Part shown: piece after piece, positions 7,627 through 12,441 of the stretch
Layout: each line of letters begins with the position of its first letter
Numbering within the stretch: position 1 is the first letter of the stretch
Source of the DNA: Bacilli bacterium
Lineage (GTDB): Bacteria > Bacillota_I > Bacilli_A > Izemoplasmatales > Hujiaoplasmataceae
Direction: 5' to 3'
Length of the DNA stretch: 12,441 bases
Assembly (NCBI GenBank): GCA_018400565.1
Contig: JAGYMP010000200.1
Coordinates: 1-12,441, forward strand
The notes under the pieces: model-generated
The model's input: only the letters and a program-made list of their open reading frames with translations
Database searches by the model: none
Told to the model about the DNA's origin: nothing
Made by a program: the position numbers and the translations under genes

Positions 7627-8758
7627 GACAGGCATCGATCGCATCAATCAGTTTCGCAAGCTTTTGGATGACCGCCGTGTCGGATTGATCACGAATCCGA
7701 CAGGCGTCAACCTCGATTTGCGATCAAGCATTGACATTTTGAATGAGAAGACGAATCTGGTTGCCCTTTTCTCCCCCGAACACGGCATTCGCGGTGATTT
7801 ACAGGCCGGTGTGTCATTATCGGCTTACACCGATGACAAAACCGGCATTACCGTGCATTCGCTATACGGGAAGCAAAGGAAACCGTCAGAAGAAATGTTG
7901 GAAAACGTTGATGTTCTGGCGTTTGACATCCAGGATGTCGGCGCAAGATACTATACATACCTATATACGATGGCCTATGCGATGATGGCTTGCCGGGAAC
8001 AGGACAAATCCTTTGTCGTCTTTGACCGTCCGAACCCCGTGGATGCCACGACGGTCGAAGGACGCATTCTGGATGTAAATTTCAGATCGTTTGTCGGATA
8101 CTATCCGATACCGCAGCGTTACGGCCTCACGATCGGCGAGCTCGCCACAATGTTCAACGAGGCATTTTCAATCGGGTGTGATTTGCATGTCATCCCCATG
8201 GAAGGGTATCAAAGGTCCATGGATTATCACGATACGGGGTTGGATTGGATCTTTCCCTCGCCGAACATCCCCATCTCCCAGACCGCATATACGTATTTAG
8301 CGACCGGATTATTTGAGGGGACGAACATGTCTGAGGGTCGCGGGACCACCAAACCGTTCACCATGATCGGCAGTCCCTATCTGGATGCCGGGTGGCTTAT
8401 CGGGGAATTGGAGAAGTATGATTTGAAAGGCGTCCGCTTTCGCCCGGTGCATTTCACCCCGACATTTTCGAAGCATAAGGACATGCTTTGTGAGGGACTC
8501 GAACTTTTGGTCAACGACCAAAAACTTTTCGAACCCGTCAAGACCGGACATATATTGCTCCATCTCATTAAGAAACACCACCCTGATTTTGAATTTCTTC
8601 CGCCGGCGGGCAAACGAAACGTCCCTTTCATCGATCTCATCAGCGGTACGGATCATGTGCGTGAGCATATTGACGATATTGAAGAAGTATTGAAACTCAT
8701 CGAAAGAGACACAAAGGTTTTCGCTGAGAGGAAACGGAGGTATCACATTTATGAATGA
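7619..8758 (+). CDS. namZ: Exo-beta-N-acetylmuramidase NamZ (GH171, DUF1343), apparently cytoplasmic
   Basis: 379 residues. Hydrolyses MurNAc from the non-reducing end of peptidoglycan fragments, for example MurNAc-GlcNAc to MurNAc plus GlcNAc. Family landmarks in order: VGLITNPTGV (21-30), FSPEHGIRGDLQAG (51-64, with Glu54 the likely catalytic acid), FDIQDVGARYYTY (102-114), VFDRPNPV (134-141), FVGYYPIPQRYGLTIGEL (158-175), FPSPNIP (212-218) and EGTNMSEGRGTTKPF (233-247). The set matches B. subtilis NamZ (YbbC), but this protein starts at its first strand without the signal peptide the Bacillus enzyme carries, implying an intracellular site. The start overlaps yesL by 8 bases with only a weak, distant GGGAG (7601-7605), so translation may be coupled. 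The stop overlaps nagZ by 8 bases. Co-localisation with nagZ, murK and murQ supports the assignment. Confidence 0.92.
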   Translation: MIKTGIDRINQFRKLLDDRRVGLITNPTGVNLDLRSSIDILNEKTNLVALFSPEHGIRGDLQAGVSLSAYTDDKTGITVHSLYGKQRKPSEEMLENVDVLAFDIQDVGARYYTYLYTMAYAMMACREQDKSFVVFDRPNPVDATTVEGRILDVNFRSFVGYYPIPQRYGLTIGELATMFNEAFSIGCDLHVIPMEGYQRSMDYHDTGLDWIFPSPNIPISQTAYTYLATGLFEGTNMSEGRGTTKPFTMIGSPYLDAGWLIGELEKYDLKGVRFRPVHFTPTFSKHKDMLCEGLELLVNDQKLFEPVKTGHILLHLIKKHHPDFEFLPPAGKRNVPFIDLISGTDHVREHIDDIEEVLKLIERDTKVFAERKRRYHIYE

Positions 8759-10319
8759 TTTTGATATCGGAGCATTGAGTTTAAAGGAAAAAATCGGACA
8801 GCTCATCGTGTTTGGCTTCGATGCGACGACAATCAACGATCATGCCCTCCGTTTGATTGAAAACGAACGTGTGGGCAATGTCATTTTGTTTGCCAGGAAC
8901 GTTGCCTCACCGAAGCAGTTGTTTTACCTGAACAAAGCCATCCAGGAGACGGTGCTCAAAACTGTCCGGATTCCGGCGATCATCTGTATTGATCAAGAAG
9001 GCGGCATGGTGACACGAATCAAACAAGGCGCCACATTTTTTCCCGGGGCCATGACCATCGCCGCCAGTCACGATTCCTCAAACAGTTATCGCTTGGGAAG
9101 ATACATGGGAAGACAATTAAAGGCCCTAGGAATCAACATGGATCTTGCACCGAGCCTCGACATTAACAACAATCCCCATAATCCCGTCATCGGTGTCAGA
9201 AGCTTCGGGGACACCCCCGACATCGTCATGGAATATGGCTTGGCATACATCCGGGGATTACAGGAAACCATCATCGCGACAGCCAAACATTTTCCCGGCC
9301 ACGGTGATACGTCCGTGGATTCCCATTTGGAACTCCCCAAAGTCGACAAACCGATGGATGAACTAAAAAACATGGAACTCAAACCGTTTAAAGCGGCCGT
9401 TGATGATGGCATCAAAGCCATCATGAGCTCGCATATCAACTTTCCGGCTCTGACCGAGAATGGCTTTCCTGCGACTCTCTCATCCGCATGCCTCACCGGT
9501 TTGCTGAGGAAGGATTGGAACTACCAGGGACTCATCATTACCGACTGCATGCAAATGCAGGCAATACAAGCCAATTACACAACCAAAGAAGGGGCTTTGA
9601 TGGCAATCGAGGCCGGTGCGGATTTGGTATGTGTTTCCCATTCGGAAAAACTTCAGACAGAGGCGACAAGACATATCATGGATGCTGTGAAAACAGGACG
9701 GTTGTCAGAAGACGTCATCGATGATCGGCTCAGGCGAGTGCTCAGACATAAAAGGAATCTGGAACAGCACAATCCCAATCAAACCTATGCTGATGTCAAG
9801 TCCGTCGCGGAAGATCCCGAAGCGAAGCATTTTGCCCTCAAAGTCGTGCGGGAAGCGATGACACAAGTCAGAGGTGATGTTCCGGACAAAGAGAAACATA
9901 CGCTTCTGATCGCATCAGAACCATCGTTGACATCGATCGCCGATGAGGAAGCCGGTGGTACGACCATCATCAAAGCAGTCAATGATTCATTGCCGGAATT
10001 TGACACGGAACACGTTTCGGTCAAACCCGATGAAAAAGAGATGGATGAACTCGATCAGAAAGCGAAATCTTATGAACAAGTCATCCTTTGCACGTACAAC
10101 GCCAACATCTATGAAAATCAACAAGCATTGATCCGGCATTTGAACCACCATGACCGACTCCATGTCATTGCGATGCGTAACCCCTATGACTCGCTGTTTG
10201 TCAAAGATATCGATCACTTGGCTCTTCTATATGAATACACACCGAACTCAGTCAGGATTCTCATCGAATACCTAAACGGGGAGCTAAAGCCTCAGGGCAT
10301 CCCTCCGGTGAAATTATGA
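8751..10319 (+). CDS. nagZ: Beta-N-acetylglucosaminidase NagZ (GH3), two-domain Gram-positive type, apparently cytoplasmic
   Basis: 522 residues. Removes non-reducing GlcNAc from muropeptides and GlcNAc-MurNAc. GH3 landmarks: IDQEGGMVTRI (80-90), the catalytic loop KHFPGHGDTSVDSH (179-192) with the Asp190/His192 dyad typical of NagZ, and IITDCMQM (262-269) with Asp265 as the likely nucleophile. The catalytic barrel ends near 350. The remaining ~170 residues form a second alpha/beta domain, as in B. subtilis NagZ (YbbD) and unlike the single-domain enzyme of Gram-negative bacteria. There is no signal peptide (MNDFDIGALSLKEKIGQ), whereas the Bacillus enzyme is secreted. A strong GGAGG at 8736-8740 precedes the ATG. 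The gene overlaps namZ by 8 bases and murK by ATGA. GlcNAc and MurNAc released by NamZ and NagZ would feed MurK. Confidence 0.93.
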   Translation: MNDFDIGALSLKEKIGQLIVFGFDATTINDHALRLIENERVGNVILFARNVASPKQLFYLNKAIQETVLKTVRIPAIICIDQEGGMVTRIKQGATFFPGAMTIAASHDSSNSYRLGRYMGRQLKALGINMDLAPSLDINNNPHNPVIGVRSFGDTPDIVMEYGLAYIRGLQETIIATAKHFPGHGDTSVDSHLELPKVDKPMDELKNMELKPFKAAVDDGIKAIMSSHINFPALTENGFPATLSSACLTGLLRKDWNYQGLIITDCMQMQAIQANYTTKEGALMAIEAGADLVCVSHSEKLQTEATRHIMDAVKTGRLSEDVIDDRLRRVLRHKRNLEQHNPNQTYADVKSVAEDPEAKHFALKVVREAMTQVRGDVPDKEKHTLLIASEPSLTSIADEEAGGTTIIKAVNDSLPEFDTEHVSVKPDEKEMDELDQKAKSYEQVILCTYNANIYENQQALIRHLNHHDRLHVIAMRNPYDSLFVKDIDHLALLYEYTPNSVRILIEYLNGELKPQGIPPVKL

Positions 10320-11239
10320 ACGGTCTGATCATCGGGATTGACGGAGGCGGAACGAAAACATTGGGTGTGTTATTCGATCCGAAGGGAAATGAAATCGCCA
10401 GACACACCAGTGGTTCCGGAAACATATCCGTGGATGATGAGAACACAATACGGCATCTTGAGACCATTTTGGACGATTTGACAAACAAAGCGGGAGATGA
10501 AAAAATCACATCCATTCAGATCGGATTGGCCGGTTATGCGAATTATCCCGGGAAACCGGATTTAAAACAGCGGCTTTTATCCCGTTATGGCATCAAAGCC
10601 AATGTGACGACCGATGCGGTCTTGGCGCTTTATTCCGTAAAAAAGGATTCCCGGAAAAACACAATGATGATCCTTGCCGGAACCGGCAGCATCGTCGTCA
10701 CCGAATCATCGGGGATCATCCGTTATTTCGGTGGATTCGGTCATCTGCTCGGAGATGAGGGATCGGCTTACCATACCGCGGTTGAAGCTTTGAAGCGAAT
10801 CATCGAAACCTGTGAGAAAAACAAAGCATTGACATCATTCCAACAGGATGTCTTACGGGAAATCGATGCTGATGATTATACCGGCATCAAACATTTTGTC
10901 TATAACCAACCGAAACGAAAAATCGCCGAGTTGGCGCGTTTCATCGCGAAACGAGCCAATGAGGGCGGACAGGAAGCCAGCGAGCTTATAAGAAATGCGG
11001 GCGAACACCTTGCAAAATTGACCATCCGCGCTTATCGGTCATTACCACAAGGCGAAGAAGTGTTAATCGGTTTCCGCGGAGGTTTTTTGCGAAACGTGCC
11101 TTTGCTCAGACAATCTCTGATGCATTACCTTAATGAGACAGATATCGACTACAAACTTGAAAAAGAACCCGGCGAACCGGTCACAGGAAGCTATTACCTG
11201 GCAAAAAAACAAATGGAAACGAGGAAAAAAGATGGTTGA
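10316..11239 (+). CDS. murK: N-acetylmuramic acid/N-acetylglucosamine kinase MurK (BadF/BadG family)
   Basis: 307 residues, an ASKHA-fold sugar kinase. IGIDGGGTKT (6-15) is the first phosphate-binding loop, TTDAVLAL (98-105) carries the probable catalytic base Asp100, AGTGSI (121-126) is the second phosphate loop, and GGFGHLLGDEGSAY (139-152) is the family signature. The closest characterised relative by type is Clostridium acetobutylicum MurK, which phosphorylates MurNAc and GlcNAc at O-6 and is encoded beside murQ; the same pairing is seen here. A GlcNAc-only kinase of the same family remains possible, because specificity cannot be read from motifs, but position directly before murQ favours MurNAc as a substrate. 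The start overlaps nagZ by four bases (ATGA) with only a weak GGTG upstream. The 3' end overlaps murQ by 8 bases. Confidence 0.88.
   Translation: MNGLIIGIDGGGTKTLGVLFDPKGNEIARHTSGSGNISVDDENTIRHLETILDDLTNKAGDEKITSIQIGLAGYANYPGKPDLKQRLLSRYGIKANVTTDAVLALYSVKKDSRKNTMMILAGTGSIVVTESSGIIRYFGGFGHLLGDEGSAYHTAVEALKRIIETCEKNKALTSFQQDVLREIDADDYTGIKHFVYNQPKRKIAELARFIAKRANEGGQEASELIRNAGEHLAKLTIRAYRSLPQGEEVLIGFRGGFLRNVPLLRQSLMHYLNETDIDYKLEKEPGEPVTGSYYLAKKQMETRKKDG
11221..11224 (+). promoter_or_regulatory. Ribosome binding site fixing the murQ start
   Basis: GAGG sits seven bases before the ATG at 11232, inside the last codons of murK. It favours this start over the in-frame start at 11133, which would add 33 residues with no counterpart in MurQ proteins. 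Confidence 0.6.
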
Positions 11240-12146
11240 CATAAGCAAGATCACAACAGAACTAAGGAATGGAAACACAAAAAACATTGATTTGGTTTCC
11301 ACACGGGAAATGCTTGAAATGATCAACAAAGAAGACAAGAAAGTCCCCTTTGCGGTCGAAGAAGCCATTCCCCAGATTGTGAAGGTTGTGGATGTTGTCA
11401 CGGAAGCATTCCGCAAAGACGGACGGTTGTTCTACATCGGCGCGGGGACAAGCGGCAGACTCGGCGTGTTGGATGCGAGTGAGATCCCCCCGACATTCGG
11501 CGTGGACGATTCCATGGTCATCGGAATTATCGCCGGCGGCGATTATGCTTTGCGTCATGCAATCGAAGGTGCGGAGGACTCAAAAGACATCGGAGCCGAT
11601 GATTTGAAAGCATATGATTTGTCTGACACCGATGTCGTAATCGGCATAGCCGCAAGCGGTCGGACACCTTACGTCTTGGGCGGATTGGAATATGCCAACA
11701 AAATCGGAGCGGCAACGGGCTGCATCACCACAAGCCATGATTCCGAAGTCGCCAAAACCGCCGAATATCCAATCGAAGCTATCACGGGACCGGAACCTTT
11801 GACGGGCTCGACCCGGATGAAGTCGGGGACGGCGCAAAAATTGATTTTGAATATGATCACCACCACCGCCATGGTAAAACTCGGCAAAGTATATGAGAAC
11901 CTGATGATCGACGTGCAGATGGCCAATGCCAAGTTGGTGTCACGCGCTAAGAACATCGTGATAGAAGCCACCGGTGTAAACCTTGATGTGGCCGAGAAAT
12001 ACCTGAAACGTTTCGGGTCCGTGAAACTCGCCATTTTTGCCATTTTGTCGGGCATCGAAGAATGTGAGACGATCGAGAAGATTTTGGAAGAGCATAAAGG
12101 AAATATCCGTGAAAGTTTAAAGAGTCTTGAAAACAAAGACAATTGA
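11232..12146 (+). CDS. murQ: N-acetylmuramic acid 6-phosphate etherase MurQ
   Basis: 304 residues from the ATG at 11232, the usual MurQ length. Cleaves the D-lactyl ether of MurNAc-6-P to give GlcNAc-6-P and D-lactate in the cytoplasm. The SIS domain shows IGAGTSGRLGVLDASE (69-84), with Glu84 in the position of E. coli Glu83. IEGAED (111-116) holds Glu115, matching E. coli Glu114; these are the two catalytic glutamates. GIAASGRTPYV is a further sugar-phosphate binding loop. GPEPLTGSTRMKSGTAQK is the MurQ signature that separates it from other SIS proteins such as GckR. It overlaps murK by 8 bases and is the last gene of the run. Its product GlcNAc-6-P would need NagA and NagB, not encoded in this window. 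Confidence 0.96.
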   Translation: MVDISKITTELRNGNTKNIDLVSTREMLEMINKEDKKVPFAVEEAIPQIVKVVDVVTEAFRKDGRLFYIGAGTSGRLGVLDASEIPPTFGVDDSMVIGIIAGGDYALRHAIEGAEDSKDIGADDLKAYDLSDTDVVIGIAASGRTPYVLGGLEYANKIGAATGCITTSHDSEVAKTAEYPIEAITGPEPLTGSTRMKSGTAQKLILNMITTTAMVKLGKVYENLMIDVQMANAKLVSRAKNIVIEATGVNLDVAEKYLKRFGSVKLAIFAILSGIEECETIEKILEEHKGNIRESLKSLENKDN

Positions 12147-12224
12147 ACCTCGATTGGTTTTCCGCATGCCGGCTGACTCATCTCTTTCCTCATGATTATA
12201 GGTCTTTGATAAATTACCGTCCAC

Positions 12225-12245
12225 CCATCAGCAAGATGGTTTTTT
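12225..12245 (+). terminator. Possible weak Rho-independent terminator
   Basis: A 5-bp inverted repeat CCATC/GATGG with a 5-base AGCAA loop is followed at once by six T residues. It lies about 80 bases after the murQ stop and just before the next promoter, where an operon end is expected. The stem is short and only partly GC, so it is weak if real. No other hairpin with a T-run was found between 12147 and 12280. Confidence 0.5.
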
Positions 12246-12280
12246 CCAGAGTGCAGGTCGGTTCACGGCTCAGTTTATGG

Positions 12281-12309
12281 TTGCTTTGTCGGCATATTTA
12301 TGCTATATT
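12281..12309 (+). promoter_or_regulatory. Predicted sigma-A-type promoter with extended -10
   Basis: TTGCTT (12281-12286) as -35, a 17-base spacer, and TATATT (12304-12309) as -10, with TG at 12301-12302 giving an extended -10 element. The expected start of transcription is about 12315-12318. It points out of the window and would drive the next gene or operon. It is the only convincing promoter in the window; the promoter of the main gene run must lie upstream of base 1. Confidence 0.6.
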
Positions 12310-12314
12310 ATTAA

Positions 12315-12324
12315 TGTCTAGACA
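12315..12324 (+). promoter_or_regulatory. Palindromic operator, GntR/HutC-like (TGTCTAGACA)
   Basis: A perfect 10-bp palindrome five bases after the predicted -10, covering the expected transcription start, a classic repressor position. The 8-base core GTCTAGAC is the same as in the NagR/DasR (GntR/HutC family) site TGGTCTAGACCA, which responds to amino-sugar phosphates; the outer bases differ. The regulator itself is not in the window. Confidence 0.45.
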
Positions 12325-12441
12325 AGTTGTTTTATATGACAGTCGGCTTCTTTGGAGACAGGAGACATGGTTTTGCTTTGCGGTCCATGCGGGCATGCCA
12401 TCATGTGCTTTTTATTGGCGCGATCATCATGGTTTATAAAA

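Larger units (their letters stand above)
12147..12441. other. Intergenic region after murQ
   Basis: 295 bases with no convincing gene. It holds the weak terminator, the promoter and the palindrome listed separately. GGAG at 12354-12357 lies nine bases before an ATG at 12367 whose frame is open to the window end (25 codons, beginning MVLLCGPCGH). This could be the start of the next gene or just untranslated leader. No tRNA, repeat or CRISPR structure is visible. Confidence 0.6.

Noticed and set aside
11133..11231. Upstream extension of MurQ
   Set aside because: The added 33 residues (MRQISTTNLKKN...) are a frame-shifted reading of the murK end. MurQ proteins normally begin close to the residues encoded at 11232.
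12143..12439. Open frame of 98 codons after murQ starting with TTG
   Set aside because: The start overlaps the murQ stop without a ribosome binding site. The frame runs through the terminator, promoter and palindrome, and the translation resembles no protein I know.
12367..12441. Short frame open to the window end (MVLLCGPCGH...)
   Set aside because: GGAG nine bases upstream is plausible, but 25 codons with odd Cys/His content are too little to call a gene; mentioned only in the intergenic entry.
1..12441. Mobile elements, CRISPR arrays, tRNA or rRNA genes
   Set aside because: No transposase or integrase, no terminal or regularly spaced repeats, and no cloverleaf or rRNA-like sequence were seen. 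Coding is continuous on one strand.

Overview
The window is one continuous run of forward-strand genes, about 12.1 kb of nearly gap-free coding sequence followed by a 295-base intergenic tail. It suggests a Gram-positive-type bacterium (Bacillota or a close relative). The evidence is YIP1, DUF5696 and YesL/DUF624 proteins next to Msm/Lpl-style sugar ABC permeases, NamZ and a BadF-type MurK rather than an AnmK or MurP route, strong G-rich ribosome binding sites, and a TTG start. TGA is used as a stop several times, so the mycoplasma code does not apply. The species cannot be named from the sequence alone.

Layout. (1) 1-341: the C-terminal end of a MalG-type sugar ABC permease whose start lies outside the window. 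(2) 352-5028: three genes for membrane or cell-surface proteins: a beta-propeller/TPR protein with a C-terminal membrane anchor, a five-helix YIP1 protein, and a large membrane-anchored DUF5696 protein that looks glycosidase-like. (3) 5029-6970: a second, complete pair of sugar ABC permeases (MalF-like and MalG-like). (4) 6982-7626: a YesL/DUF624 membrane protein. (5) 7619-12146: four genes for amino-sugar recovery from peptidoglycan: NamZ (exo-beta-N-acetylmuramidase, GH171), NagZ (beta-N-acetylglucosaminidase, GH3), MurK (MurNAc/GlcNAc kinase) and MurQ (MurNAc-6-phosphate etherase). (6) 12147-12441: a weak terminator-like hairpin, then a good extended -10 promoter whose start region is covered by a perfect 10-bp palindrome resembling a GntR/HutC-family operator.

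How they may work together. Genes are separated by at most 11 bases or overlap by 4-11 bases, so they are very probably co-transcribed and partly translationally coupled. NamZ and NagZ have no signal peptide, unlike their secreted Bacillus subtilis counterparts. The simplest reading is that the ABC transporter imports cell-wall sugars such as MurNAc-GlcNAc or GlcNAc-MurNAc. NamZ and NagZ would split them inside the cell, MurK would phosphorylate the monosaccharides, and MurQ would convert MurNAc-6-P to GlcNAc-6-P plus D-lactate. The enzyme half is standard biochemistry. The transporter specificity, and the role of the propeller/YIP1/DUF5696 surface module, are inference and are the most novel part. 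No solute-binding protein, transporter ATPase, amidase, NagA or NagB gene is present.
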